From assembly GCA_937989585.1 (NCBI GenBank), contig CALKRW010000039.1, positions 1-40,616 of the forward strand: DNA of 40,616 nucleotides. The letters run 5' to 3'. The DNA is from an uncultured Porphyromonadaceae bacterium (GTDB lineage: Bacteria > Bacteroidota > Bacteroidia > Bacteroidales > Muribaculaceae). This document shows positions 1 to 8,729 of this stretch, piece after piece (within the stretch, counting starts at the first letter, position 1; each line of letters opens with the position of its first letter). Below the pieces are notes generated by a model. It worked only from the letters and a program-made list of their open reading frames with translations. It searched no databases and was not told the DNA's origin. A program made the position numbers and the translations under genes.

Positions 1-62
1 CAAAGTTAGAACTTATACAGGCAGGCTTCAATACGCTATCGCGGACGGTTGTACGCCCATAA
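1..62 (+). CDS. 3' end of an unidentified gene (partial)
   Basis: An open frame enters from the left edge and stops with TAA at 60-62. Its last residues read KLELIQAGFNTLSRTVVRP. The composition is protein-like, but the piece is too short to assign a family. It could be chance. Confidence 0.3.
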   Translation, partial: KLELIQAGFNTLSRTVVRP

Positions 63-112
63 TTGTATGAGCGGGGCGAAATTTGTTAGATGTATGGAGT
101 CAGCATCAAATC

Positions 113-667
113 TCATATGATGACTTTTGCAGATTTATAGGCATTGTCAAAAATTCCTATTAATCTCTCACACTCTTTTTTGTCATTGAAGGATCCGAAT
201 GCTTTGAACTCCTCTGGCTCAAATTCCATACGGTACATGTTGTCATCAAATACAGAAAAATTGCAATGAGTATAAGGTGCCATATTCTCCTGAATTTGTT
301 TTTTCTGCTCTTCTGAAATCAAACGAACATTGATGTTTTTACGTCCACGTTTCTTAGCACTGGCAAGAAGCCGAATTGGTTCATCTTCTACAAATTCATT
401 CGTTTCAACAAGGACATTAATAGGCTTGTCAGTATCGTTGATGTATTCCTGCAAAGTATTCCAGTATGGAGGTGTCGTGATTAAATCCGGACGGAATCCA
501 TAGGCAAACATACGCACTTGATGCTCCGTATTTTGGAACAATACGGACATTAGTATGGAGGCATATTCCTTGCCCTTGTTGGTAAAAGGCTCGGAAGAAT
601 GTTTTCTTGCCATATCTTCCAATACTTCTCTGTACTTTTCAAGTAGTTGTTTTGAGGGAGGGCACAT
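113..667 (-). CDS. Orphan AT-rich protein, PLD-like fold suspected
   Basis: A 184-residue cytoplasmic protein with no signal peptide or membrane segment. I do not recognise the family with confidence. The second half (NVLVETN near residue 83, a basic KKRGRKN patch near 105, then FSVFDDNMYRMEF and a FGSFND segment near 156) resembles the C-terminal half of inactive phospholipase-D-like domains seen in small regulatory or defence proteins. No HKD motif is visible, so this is inference. The ATG at 665-667 sits about 70 nt below a promoter at 741-771. The base composition is much more AT-rich than the core genes to the right, which fits acquired DNA. Confidence 0.6.
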   Translation of the reverse strand: MCPPSKQLLEKYREVLEDMARKHSSEPFTNKGKEYASILMSVLFQNTEHQVRMFAYGFRPDLITTPPYWNTLQEYINDTDKPINVLVETNEFVEDEPIRLLASAKKRGRKNINVRLISEEQKKQIQENMAPYTHCNFSVFDDNMYRMEFEPEEFKAFGSFNDKKECERLIGIFDNAYKSAKVII

Positions 668-740
668 AGGCTCTGGCGTTTGGTGTTAATAAGGGTGGCT
701 CTATATCTCTTAAACGAGCAGAACCGCTTATTGTTGACTG

Positions 741-771
741 CGAAGTTAACGGTTTTCGGTGACATGGCAAA
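741..771 (-). promoter_or_regulatory. Bacteroidetes-type promoter for the 113-667 gene
   Basis: On the minus strand, TTTG (771-768), a 19-nt spacer and TAACTTCG (748-741) match TTTG-N19-TAnnTTTG with one mismatch in the -7 element. Confidence 0.5.
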
Positions 772-1006
772 AGAAATACTGAAAAAAAGTGCTGATGTAG
801 AGGCTGAAAGACATGAAATATGTCTTATTGGCGCTTCCCTTGAATAATATGATGATGCCTATTGTAACACTCCACTGTCTTCGATCATCATTATCCTCGT
901 CATCAATTCTCTCGAAAAACGAGACATAAAGATACTTTCCTCCGGCGAGTGCCGCAAGATTCGCGACGGCTGTATCTCCCGAGTAAACGACCTTGAAGTT
1001 TTTTTA
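746..1006 (-). pseudogene. 3' fragment of an unidentified gene
   Basis: On the minus strand one frame stays open from about 1006 to a TAA at 748-746. It reads like real protein, with segments VVYSGDTAVANLAALAGG, YLYVSFFERIDDEDNDD and QWSVTIGIIILF. There is no start codon: an in-frame TAA lies just upstream. A -7-like TAACTTTG (1018-1011) precedes it without a well-spaced TTTG. This looks like the remains of a deleted secreted or surface protein gene. The last codons overlap the promoter of the 113-667 gene. Confidence 0.4.
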
Positions 1007-1049
1007 TGAAACAAAGTTACGTAGTCTTGTAGGATATTTTTGTCAAAAA

Positions 1050-1082
1050 TTTGTGATTTACCTAAAAAAATAACTATATTTG
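1050..1082 (+). promoter_or_regulatory. Promoter of the 1123-1728 gene
   Basis: TTTG at 1050-1053, a 21-nt spacer and TATATTTG at 1075-1082. This is a full match to the Bacteroidetes housekeeping consensus, about 40 nt above the ATG. Confidence 0.8.
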
Positions 1083-1122
1083 CGCAAAATCAAAAATTTG
1101 CAATGTCTAAATTTATTCACAC

Positions 1123-1728
1123 ATGAATCTATTCCAAAAATTCATTTCAAGTTATATTCTGATTATCCTAGTAGTTTTATTTTGCGGTAGTTCAGCTAAT
1201 GCTCAAAATCTAAAGGGTGATAACTCTATAGTTTTTCAAAGTCATATGAAATTTATGGGAGTCCCAATTGACGGATCAATAGATACATTTGTTAGTTCTC
1301 TTGAATCTAAGGGTATAAAACGATTGAATGGATCAGATTATCATACGAATCTTAAAGGTCGATTTTTCTCATATGACGGTATCTATATGACCGTCTACTG
1401 TGAACCACGATTGTCTCAAACAGTGTATAAGGTCGTTGTTAATTTATATTTATCTAAAGAAACCTGTGATGATTTATGGAATCGCATAATAGATAAATAT
1501 GAAGATATAGAGGGCGTCTATTTTGCAAAAGATCCAAATTTGGGTAGTTTCTTTTGTGTTTTTCCAGCAAAAAAAGGTGTTGAAGTTGTTTGGAGTAACA
1601 AGCAGACTTTCGGAAACTATATATCCTTAGAAAAAATAAAAGACAATAATTGGGGCAATTATATATTAACATATTGGGATAAGGAAAATTATATAAAACA
1701 TATAAATGCGGAAGATGACGATTTATGA
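1123..1728 (+). CDS. Secreted orphan protein
   Basis: A 201-residue protein with a signal peptide: a hydrophobic run at residues 11-22 (ILIILVVLFCG) followed by a probable cleavage after SANA. The mature part has a GVPIDGSIDTFVSSL segment near residue 47, seen in small secreted Bacteroidales proteins of unknown function, and a very acidic tail (NAEDDDL). It is predicted to be periplasmic or surface-exposed, with no lipobox. It is a monocistronic unit with its own promoter (1050-1082) and terminator (1784-1829). It is strongly AT-rich, unlike the core genes to the right, which suggests transfer. Function is unknown. Confidence 0.75.
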   Translation: MNLFQKFISSYILIILVVLFCGSSANAQNLKGDNSIVFQSHMKFMGVPIDGSIDTFVSSLESKGIKRLNGSDYHTNLKGRFFSYDGIYMTVYCEPRLSQTVYKVVVNLYLSKETCDDLWNRIIDKYEDIEGVYFAKDPNLGSFFCVFPAKKGVEVVWSNKQTFGNYISLEKIKDNNWGNYILTYWDKENYIKHINAEDDDL

Positions 1729-1783
1729 TAGTTTAGGCATCAGATATATCTCTCTTTAGATGTCTTTTCGCGCACCTCATACG

Positions 1784-1829
1784 GTCCATAACTTTGTGGA
1801 AAACAACCACAAGTTATGGACTTTTTTTC
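1784..1829 (+). terminator. Intrinsic terminator of the 1123-1728 gene
   Basis: Arms 1784-1799 and 1807-1821 pair over 15 bp with one bulged T, followed by seven Ts (1822-1828). Confidence 0.85.
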
Positions 1830-1833
1830 TGAC

Positions 1834-1995
1834 TTAAACTTTAACTCCGTTGAGACGCTTACGGGCTTCGAAGTCCGCGCTGCACTCACTGTCAACCACA
1901 CAAAGGATTTCAATGAAGATGTTGAAACGGTACCTCGTCGTTGGCTCAACAATCTCATCAATCCCGTGGGGGATAGTCAGGGAGAAATTGCAAAT
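1834..1995 (-). pseudogene. 3' remnant of a deleted gene
   Basis: A minus-strand frame of 53 codons ends in TAA at 1836-1834. It has convincing protein character: LTIPHGIDEIVEPTTRYRF, then NIFIEILCVVDSECS, and the tail ADFEARKRLNGVKV. The upstream in-frame TGA and the lack of a start codon mark it as a truncated leftover. The family is not recognised. Confidence 0.45.
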
Positions 1996-2184
1996 TCATT
2001 CCTTGCATATAATTGTTATCTCCACCCTTTGAATTTCGGTCGTTGGTATTTACCCTTGTCGTTATCATTCCAACGCAAATCGGAAGAGGAGCCGCCTGAG
2101 CCGGTGCCGACGTGCGTTGTCGGGATTCCTCCAGCGGCGATCTGAGAACACTAGGCAGTAAAAGCATCCATATTGAGTTGCCTT

Positions 2185-2260
2185 GGAGAGAGGGATTCTT
2201 TCTTCGCTTTGCTCCGAAAGCGCGGCGCGATAACGAACCCTGGGGTTCTCATCCCTCTCT
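2185..2260. repeat. tRNA-3'-end-like inverted element, possible att relic
   Basis: The left edge carries GAGAGAGGGATTC (2186-2198), identical to 13 nt of the tRNA-Ser acceptor and T-arm region at 2303-2315. The right edge, read on the other strand, starts AGAGAGGGAT and continues GAGAACCCC, again close to the tRNA 3' end. The two ends are about 75 bp apart and can pair (AGAGAGGGA with TCCCTCTCT). The element may be an attachment-site duplication or a small hairpin element. Confidence 0.45.
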
Positions 2261-2265
2261 AACGC

Positions 2266-2383
<118 letters not shown>

Positions 2384-2509
2384 TTGTTTGCTCTCCGGAT
2401 TTCCGATAATGCTTGCGCCGGGATTTGCGTCTAAGCGTTCTGCTTTGCGAACGCTTTATCGCTCGGCACCGGTCGGACCGGATTGCTTGGTTGGGCTTGG
2501 TTGCGGGTG

Positions 2510-2541
2510 CAAAGTTAGTGGTTTTATGCTTAGCTACCAAA
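2510..2541 (-). promoter_or_regulatory. Promoter of tRNA-Ser
   Basis: On the minus strand, TTTG (2541-2538), a 20-nt spacer and TAACTTTG (2517-2510) match the consensus exactly. Confidence 0.8.
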
Positions 2542-3029
2542 TTTTCCATCGCTTTTTTATTATTTTGTCATTTTGAAAGACTGCAAAGACTGCAAACGCA
2601 GAGTCCGGAATATCCCCAAAAAAGATTCCAATGAGAAGTGCAACGGGATTCTCTGAACTCCTTCACATAGGAAAGGTCACGCTCCGAGTTACCCGGGCCG
2701 GTCCACGTTGAACGCATCCGCGTCAACAGTTAATTTAAGAATTTCTTCCACAGGCCTGATTATGTTTCGGGCAACGCTTTAAGGACGTGGATTGAGAGGA
2801 GGTTGGGAAGAAAATACAAGGGCCGGGACTCACGTCTCGACCCTTGCTGCTTTCTGATATTAAAGCGGGATCAATGAATAACCTAAATGATTTTCATCAC
2901 TTTTGCGTTTGGTTAGCAATGATTTTTATGAAAAAAACTAATACGAATTTTTATGAAAAAAACTAATGCGGATTAATGTCTCGTATGATCCGTCCGGGGC
3001 GCAGGTATGCGTCGGGAAAATGGATTGTT
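2542..3029. other. Gene-free interval
   Basis: No convincing open frame is visible. The interval holds a GC-rich hairpin at 2816-2850 (CAAGGG...CCCTTG with an inner GGGAC/GTCTC stem), which could end the 3030-5657 transcript on the minus strand although its T-tract is poor. It also holds the 25-bp duplication at 2922-2971. Confidence 0.5.
2922..2971 (+). repeat. Two tandem copies of a 25-bp unit
   Basis: Copies 2922-2946 and 2947-2971 differ at only two or three positions near the 3' end. Each contains ATGAAAAAAACTAAT, which looks like a gene start (M-K-K-T-N). The only product would be a 12-residue peptide, so this may be the duplicated start of a lost gene. Confidence 0.75.
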
Positions 3030-5657
3030 TCAGCGGACCCACTTGATGTTAGCGGGGCAGGCGCCGATGACACGGATCAGGTAGACCCCGGCGGGAAGCG
3101 CCGAAAGATCTGCCGAGACGCCCTCGGCGGGAAGGCTGAATACCTTGCGTCCATCAAGACCGTAGACCTCAACCAGACTGTTGCCGGCCGCAAAGTGCAG
3201 GACTGAGTTCGCGTCGACCCACGCTGTGGATTCGCTGTCGGCGCTTACGTCACCGATGCCGGCCTCCGCTGAATAGACGAAAGTCGTCTCGGCGTAGGGG
3301 GTGTAGGCGATTTCGCTGCTGCCAAGGGTATAATAGCCGCCGCGGGCGCGGACATAGTATGTCTTGCCGCCCTCGAGCGATTTTGACGAAATCTTACATT
3401 CGCCCATCGGGTCAGTGGCGCCCGAGAAGTCGGTGACTGTGTATCGGCGCGTCGAGCGCGAGGGGAAACTTGCCGACGACGAGACAGAAATCTCGACGTT
3501 GCGCAGGCCGCTGTATTCGGCCACGCGCAGGGACTGGTTGCTGTGAACCACCTCGCCCGGGTTGGCCGGACTGACAAATACGGGTGCGGCATAGTCGGTC
3601 TTCTCTACGGTCGTGAACGAGGCGATATTCGATGTCGATGCGGACTTGCCGTTGACGGCCGAAACCGTCATGTAATATCTGTGGCCCGAGAACAGAACCC
3701 TGGCGGGGATGACCGCGCGGTCCGCGTCGTGGAATGTGGCGGTGTAGGCCGGAGATGTCATGTCCTCGCGATCGGAAAGTGTGAGCGTATAGTCCGTACC
3801 CTCGGGAGCCTTGTTCCATACGATCTCGAGATTGTCGTAAGGCTGGTCTGTGGCGTCTTGCGCGGGCGATACGAAACTAATCTCCGAGGCGGTGAAACTG
3901 CGGGCATCCGAGGTGACATGCTGTGCGTTGGGCGACGAAAGGTGGACGCGCCAGTAGTATGTGCGTCCGCTCTCGAGACGGGGCAGGTCGCTTACGGGCA
4001 GTGTGTTCCCGGCCACCTCGATGATGTGCGAGGCGTTGAATTCGGCATTGTCCGCCAGTTCGAATATGTGGCGCGTGCCCTGTGACTGCCAGGCGAACTC
4101 GAACATGAAGCCCGGTTCCGAAGCCTCAGCCGGGTATGTCAGTGTCGGAGCGGGCACGGATGCTGCTGTCTGACCCTCGAACAGCGGAGCATATTCGTTG
4201 CCGTAGCGGTCATAGACGGCGACGGCGAATTTATAGCCCGAGGCCTTTTCTCTGGAGATAGTGTACGAGTTTGTGTAAGCGATTCCGTCGAGGAACTCGC
4301 GCTGTGAGGCGAATGCTGCCTCGGTGCCTTCGGGAACGGCATAGACTGTGTAGCGGACGCCTTCGACTGCGTCCCACGTCAGATTGTCACCGTCGCGGCG
4401 CACGTTGGCCACCATCGCGGGTTTCAGGCTGTTGTTCCACGGGCGCAGGGGTGTGAGGGCCTTCTCTGTCCAGATGCCGAGCGCCATGTTGTCGGCGAGG
4501 TTCTTGCGTGTGCCGAACACGTTCTCCCAGTTGTTGATCAGCGGACCCCAGTGGAAGAATACGAAGCCCGAGCGGTCGCGCCCCGAGACCTCGCGGGTGA
4601 AGCCGCACTCGCGTATCATCTCCTCGGCCTGGCCCTTCGAGAAGTCGCTGATGTCGACCGACGGGTAGGAGTGACGTCCGAACGAGCGGGCGGCGTTAGC
4701 CCACCAGTCGGAGAGTTTGTCGAACTTGCTTGTCCAGTATATCTGTGGCGATATGAAGTCGATGTCTCCGCCCTTGAGCCATGCCAGGGGGTCGGAATAA
4801 ATCTGGTTGTACTGCCAGTCGGTCTCGCCCTGCACGGGGGGCAGGTTGTAGACCGATGTTACCGTCGACGGGTTTGCGACACCTGCGGGCGATATGCCGA
4901 AGGGCATCCAGGGCTTGACGGCCTTGATGGCCTGGTTGACGCGGCGCACCATGTTGTTCACGTTCTGGCGCCGCCAGTCGGCCATGCTGAGTTTTGTCTT
5001 CGAAGCCTCATAGGTCGCATAGTCCGGGGCAGATTCGCCTGTCGTAGTCCCTCCGGCGGGATAGAAGAAGTCGTCGAACACCACGCCGTCGACGTCATAC
5101 TTTGTGACGACCTCGGTGATGACGTCGCATATGCGCTGTGTCACCTCCTCGAGTCCCGGGTTGAGTGTGGTCTGGCGGTCGTTCTTGATCAGCCATTCCG
5201 GGTGCGAGTTCTCGTACTCGATGGGGTTTGAGCCGAACGATGTGTTGTTATTGTAGCGGTAGGGATTGAACCACGCGTACACCTCGATGCCGACCTTGTG
5301 GGCCTCCTCGACGATCATTGCCAGAGGGTCGCCGACGATTTCGCCGCCGCGGCCCTCGGCAATCTGCGCCGATGTCGGCTCATACGACGATACATAGACG
5401 GCGTCGCAGTTCGAGCGCACGTGGAAGTAGATGACATTTATGTTCTGGTCCTTGAAGCGCTGCAGGCGGTTCGAAAGGACGTTTCTCTGGGTTTCGACCC
5501 CGGATTCCGAGGTGAATTTGCCGTTGGGCCAGCCCTGCGACAGATAGGGCGACAGCCATACGGCGCGGTGCTCGCGGGTTGTCTGGGCCTGCGAGGACGG
5601 CGTTGCAAGCATCAGCGCCGCCATTGAGGCGAGAAGTAAGGCTTTGAGAGATTTCAT
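3030..5657 (-). CDS. Secreted GHL10-type glycoside hydrolase with C-terminal sorting domain
   Basis: An 875-residue protein. A signal peptide (residues 1-24, ending SSQAQ) precedes a family-10-like glycosyl hydrolase domain (GHL10, relatives YngK and DigH) at about 27-400. Its hallmarks are the opening REHRAVWLSPYLS, AWFNPYRYN, the acidic VDGVVFDDFFYP strand and FISPQIYW. Three or four Fn3-like beta-sandwich repeats follow (about 410-790). The last 70 residues resemble a type IX secretion sorting domain (VEVYGLDGRKVF, then PAGVYLIRV). Family members cleave glycan backbones; E. coli DigH acts on denuded peptidoglycan. The substrate here is unknown. The gene is last in the SusC/SusD cluster but separated from it by a strong terminator (5716-5765), with a hairpin just before its ATG. 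Confidence 0.85.
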   Translation of the reverse strand: MKSLKALLLASMAALMLATPSSQAQTTREHRAVWLSPYLSQGWPNGKFTSESGVETQRNVLSNRLQRFKDQNINVIYFHVRSNCDAVYVSSYEPTSAQIAEGRGGEIVGDPLAMIVEEAHKVGIEVYAWFNPYRYNNNTSFGSNPIEYENSHPEWLIKNDRQTTLNPGLEEVTQRICDVITEVVTKYDVDGVVFDDFFYPAGGTTTGESAPDYATYEASKTKLSMADWRRQNVNNMVRRVNQAIKAVKPWMPFGISPAGVANPSTVTSVYNLPPVQGETDWQYNQIYSDPLAWLKGGDIDFISPQIYWTSKFDKLSDWWANAARSFGRHSYPSVDISDFSKGQAEEMIRECGFTREVSGRDRSGFVFFHWGPLINNWENVFGTRKNLADNMALGIWTEKALTPLRPWNNSLKPAMVANVRRDGDNLTWDAVEGVRYTVYAVPEGTEAAFASQREFLDGIAYTNSYTISREKASGYKFAVAVYDRYGNEYAPLFEGQTAASVPAPTLTYPAEASEPGFMFEFAWQSQGTRHIFELADNAEFNASHIIEVAGNTLPVSDLPRLESGRTYYWRVHLSSPNAQHVTSDARSFTASEISFVSPAQDATDQPYDNLEIVWNKAPEGTDYTLTLSDREDMTSPAYTATFHDADRAVIPARVLFSGHRYYMTVSAVNGKSASTSNIASFTTVEKTDYAAPVFVSPANPGEVVHSNQSLRVAEYSGLRNVEISVSSSASFPSRSTRRYTVTDFSGATDPMGECKISSKSLEGGKTYYVRARGGYYTLGSSEIAYTPYAETTFVYSAEAGIGDVSADSESTAWVDANSVLHFAAGNSLVEVYGLDGRKVFSLPAEGVSADLSALPAGVYLIRVIGACPANIKWVR

Positions 5658-5674
5658 TGATTCCGAGTCGTTTC

Positions 5675-5696
5675 CGGAGCCGTGCTTACGGCTCCG
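5675..5696 (-). promoter_or_regulatory. Hairpin upstream of the GHL10 gene start
   Basis: A perfect 9-bp stem (5675-5683 with 5688-5696) and a 4-nt loop lie 18-39 nt upstream of the ATG, in the 5' leader of the hydrolase gene. No T-tract follows, so it is not a terminator. A role in mRNA stability or translation is possible. Confidence 0.5.
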
Positions 5697-5715
5697 CTGT
5701 GATTACGGGTGTGAG

Positions 5716-5765
5716 AAAAAAGGCCGGGAATCCGTAACCGCCGGCAGGGACGGTTACGGATTCCC
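5716..5765 (-). terminator. Strong terminator after the SusCD/lipoprotein operon
   Basis: A 15-bp perfect stem (5726-5740 with 5751-5765) is followed on the minus strand by GGCC and six Ts. It lies directly after the stop of the 5778-7523 gene. Confidence 0.9.
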
Positions 5766-5777
5766 GCTTAGAGTTGA

Positions 5778-7523
5778 TTAGAAGAGTTTCGTGGGGTTGG
5801 GGTTGATGCAGATGCCGGTGGCCAGGTCGTTGGCGTCACCGTAGTGTACAACCTTCTGGGTATCGGGGTCATAGTAGACTATGCCTGCGGGAACCTTCGA
5901 CGAGTCGGTGGCGTCGGGACGGTAGCAGAAGTATACGCGGCCCGTTTTCTTGTCAAGGGCCAGCTGGCTTACGAAGATACCTTCGTCGGCTGTGGTGTTC
6001 TCGGCCTTGCAGGCGAGGGTTACCGATGACTTGAACTTGCTCATGTCGCCCTGGTCGGCGTCGCCCGGCAGGTCATAGACAAAGAAACCTTCAGGAGTGC
6101 CGATGCGGTAGATGTACAGGGCCTTGCGCTGCTCGTCGATAGCCATCGAGCGGGGCTTGATGCCGGGGAATACGATGGGGTAGGGCATCTGGGCCTTTGC
6201 GGCGTCGGCCTGGGTCTTGTACATGTCGGTGTCCTTGAAGCGGTAGATACCGTTGCCTGAGAAGTTCTTGGCCCACCACCAGATGCCTTTGGAGTCTTTC
6301 TCCATGGCGGTGTGGATGGCTCCGTAGGCTATGCCTCGGTTGTAGTAGGGGATGGTGTTGTTCTGCCATACATATTCGGCGCGGTTGTGGCTGCTGTTCT
6401 GTTCCTCGACGAGACCGCGTGCTGACAGCGAGACTCGGCTTACGCCGGTGTTGCGGTCCGAGTAGTACAGGTAGCCGCGCTCTGCGAAGCCCTGGAACGG
6501 GTCGTTGAAGGCGGCGCCGCCTACGTTGGTGATCACGGTGTTCACGCCGGTGCCGTCTGTGCGCATCACCTTGATGAGGCCGTCGCCCAGGACACCTGAC
6601 TCGTCGTTGATGTAGTAGTACTGCTTGCCTGCGTCGAGTATGTAGACGTAGCCCTGGGTCGTGGTGTTCCCTTCGTCATCCGGTTCGGTTACATCTGCGT
6701 AAACAAGGTTGAATACCGTGTTGCCCGATGATACGCCCATGTCGTAGGGCAGAATCTTGGTGCCTGTGGGCAGTGTGGTCGGGTCTATGAGTTTCATGGC
6801 CTTGATGTTGCCGCCGCGCTCTGCGTAGTAGATTGTGGGTGCGGGGTCTGTCACGCCTACCTGCACGTTCAGGTACGCGGGCTCGAGGGGACGGTTCACG
6901 CCGTCGAGGTCGAAGGTTGTGGTGATGTCGATGCGCTGAGAGCCGATGTTGTTGAAACGCACGGGCTCGGGGTACTCGATGTTGCCGTTGGCGTCGGCAT
7001 AGCCTGTGAAGGTGGTCACGGGATTGCCGTCAAGGTCGACTGTGCCCTCGGGGAACTTCCAGTCGTAGCGTACGCGCAGGTTCTCAGGGTTGGGCAATTC
7101 GAGTTTGAAGGTAAGGGCGGTGTTGGCGCGCTCGATGATTTCGGTCGACTGGGTGTCGACTGAGAGCACCGGTGCGATGTCGTAGATCATAAGGGGCAAC
7201 GTCTTCGAGCCGATGCCGTCGATGGTCAGTGTCACGCGGTATATGCCGGCAGACTCGTATTTGTGCACGGGGTTCACTTCGGTCGAGGTGCTTCCGTCAC
7301 CGAAGTCCCAGTGTACGCTGCCTGTCTTGGCCGAGGTGTTGTTGAACTGCACCGGGGTAACGACGTAGTAGTCGAGCGCGTACTCGTTGCCGTCCACGTT
7401 GTAGGTGAAGTCGACGTCATCGCCGTCGAACACCGAGAAGTCCGGGTCCTTGTCTGTGCACGAAGCCAGGGTGAGTGTGGCTGCGGCAAGCGATGCGAAG
7501 AGCAATTTATTAATATATTTCAT
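5778..7523 (-). CDS. Surface lipoprotein with PKD domain and propeller-like C-terminus
   Basis: A 581-residue protein with a lipoprotein signal (LTLASC, Cys at about 21). The mature N-terminus TDKDPDF is acidic, as in surface-exported Bacteroidetes lipoproteins. A PKD domain lies at about 30-115 (SVHWDFGDGST, YESAGIYRVTLTIDG), then an Ig-like segment (about 120-225). From about 230 to the end, repeated strands (YYAERGGNIKAMK, GYVYILDAGKQYYYI, YLYYSDRNTGVSRVS, KALYIYRIG, GRVYFCYRPD) suggest a six-bladed-propeller-like module. It is the fourth gene of the SusC-SusD operon, in the SusE/SusF position, so glycan or ligand binding at the cell surface is likely. It starts 40 nt after the previous stop. 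Confidence 0.8.
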   Translation of the reverse strand: MKYINKLLFASLAAATLTLASCTDKDPDFSVFDGDDVDFTYNVDGNEYALDYYVVTPVQFNNTSAKTGSVHWDFGDGSTSTEVNPVHKYESAGIYRVTLTIDGIGSKTLPLMIYDIAPVLSVDTQSTEIIERANTALTFKLELPNPENLRVRYDWKFPEGTVDLDGNPVTTFTGYADANGNIEYPEPVRFNNIGSQRIDITTTFDLDGVNRPLEPAYLNVQVGVTDPAPTIYYAERGGNIKAMKLIDPTTLPTGTKILPYDMGVSSGNTVFNLVYADVTEPDDEGNTTTQGYVYILDAGKQYYYINDESGVLGDGLIKVMRTDGTGVNTVITNVGGAAFNDPFQGFAERGYLYYSDRNTGVSRVSLSARGLVEEQNSSHNRAEYVWQNNTIPYYNRGIAYGAIHTAMEKDSKGIWWWAKNFSGNGIYRFKDTDMYKTQADAAKAQMPYPIVFPGIKPRSMAIDEQRKALYIYRIGTPEGFFVYDLPGDADQGDMSKFKSSVTLACKAENTTADEGIFVSQLALDKKTGRVYFCYRPDATDSSKVPAGIVYYDPDTQKVVHYGDANDLATGICINPNPTKLF

Positions 7524-7563
7524 AGTGGGTATGTCGCTGGGAATGGGTTAATGAATATTGGTA

Positions 7564-8679
7564 TCAGTTGATTTCAATTTCCTTAAGGTCGGTGGCTATG
7601 CCTTCCTCTCCGTTCGAGTCGTAGACGCGGAACTGGGCTGTAAGAGAGTACTTGCGCGAGAAGTCAACGCGGTACACCTTGTCTGCCGAGTTGTATATCC
7701 AGTCGGCGAATGAAATCTGGCTGAAAAGGTCCTTGAAAGCGAGCATGTACAGCGGACGTACTGTCGAGAGTATGGCGCCGGTGTTGTCGTCGTAGCGGCA
7801 GAACACCCATGCGGCGGCCTTGTAGACCGGGAAGCAGCGGTTGCCCTGGTAGGTCAGTGAGCCGTCTTCCTCCTTGGTGACGTCATCCTTGCCTATCTCG
7901 TGATAGGATGTGCTTCCGTCGGCGGCAACTAATGTGTAGTAGTAGCCGGTGATGGCCTTGGTGTCGGCGGTCGATGTGTAGAACCATGCGTCCGACTTGT
8001 CCGACTCGGCCTTGCCGAGGTCATCCTCGCTGAATGCGGCGGGAAGTTCGGTGCCGTATTTTTCGTTTACGGCCTTGAACTGGGCGTTGGTGAACGGATA
8101 GTTGATGTAGACGTTGCGCATGGCGCTGTAGTATGTCGAGTCCTTGGTCAGCAGTTCGACTACCTCGGTGCAGAACTCCTTGTCGAAGCCCTTGGGATAG
8201 TAACTTGCGAAGTTGTGCTCGTCGAACTCGGCGACATCCTTCCATGTCACGGGTTTCAGTGTGCGCGATACTGGAGCCGATGCCTGGAGTACGAACTCAT
8301 GGCCGTCCCATGTGGCCGCCGAGTGGGGATAGACCTCGATCTGCTGGAAGGCGCGCATGGTGTCGTTCGACGAATAGGTCTTGGTATAACTGAACGATGT
8401 GCCTGCCAGTGCGGCTGAGGCTGCTGCGGTCTCGGCACGGTTCACGCGGTACCAGATGGCGGAGTGGTCGGGAGTGGCGCCGTCATAGTCCAGGGCATAT
8501 TTGCCCTGGAATTCGAACGACTCGCCTGCAGGGCAAGAACTCGAGCCCAGTTCCCAGTAAACCGTGGGTACCTTCTGTCCCGGCTCGACAATTTCGCCCA
8601 GGGGATCGTGCTTGGCGCACGAGGTGGTCATTGCGGCCACGCCTAGGGCTATTGCTAAGTATTTATAGTTGTTTTTCAT
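7564..8679 (-). CDS. SusE/F-position surface lipoprotein, family unknown
   Basis: A 371-residue protein with a lipobox (MTTSC, Cys at 21). It appears all-beta, without motifs I can name. It carries a Tyr/Trp-rich body (AIWYRVNRAE, TSFSYTKTYS, GYYYTLVAADG, AAWVFCRYDD) and ends in beta-strands (YSLTAQFRVYDSNGEEG). It is the third gene of the operon, between the SusD homologue and the PKD lipoprotein. It is probably an accessory surface binding protein for the same ligand. It is too divergent from SusE or SusF to name. Confidence 0.75.
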   Translation of the reverse strand: MKNNYKYLAIALGVAAMTTSCAKHDPLGEIVEPGQKVPTVYWELGSSSCPAGESFEFQGKYALDYDGATPDHSAIWYRVNRAETAAASAALAGTSFSYTKTYSSNDTMRAFQQIEVYPHSAATWDGHEFVLQASAPVSRTLKPVTWKDVAEFDEHNFASYYPKGFDKEFCTEVVELLTKDSTYYSAMRNVYINYPFTNAQFKAVNEKYGTELPAAFSEDDLGKAESDKSDAWFYTSTADTKAITGYYYTLVAADGSTSYHEIGKDDVTKEEDGSLTYQGNRCFPVYKAAAWVFCRYDDNTGAILSTVRPLYMLAFKDLFSQISFADWIYNSADKVYRVDFSRKYSLTAQFRVYDSNGEEGIATDLKEIEIN

Positions 8680-8729
8680 TTTTTGTTCTGAAAATTTTTA
8701 GGTTGATAATTTCGGGGAACCGGGATTTT

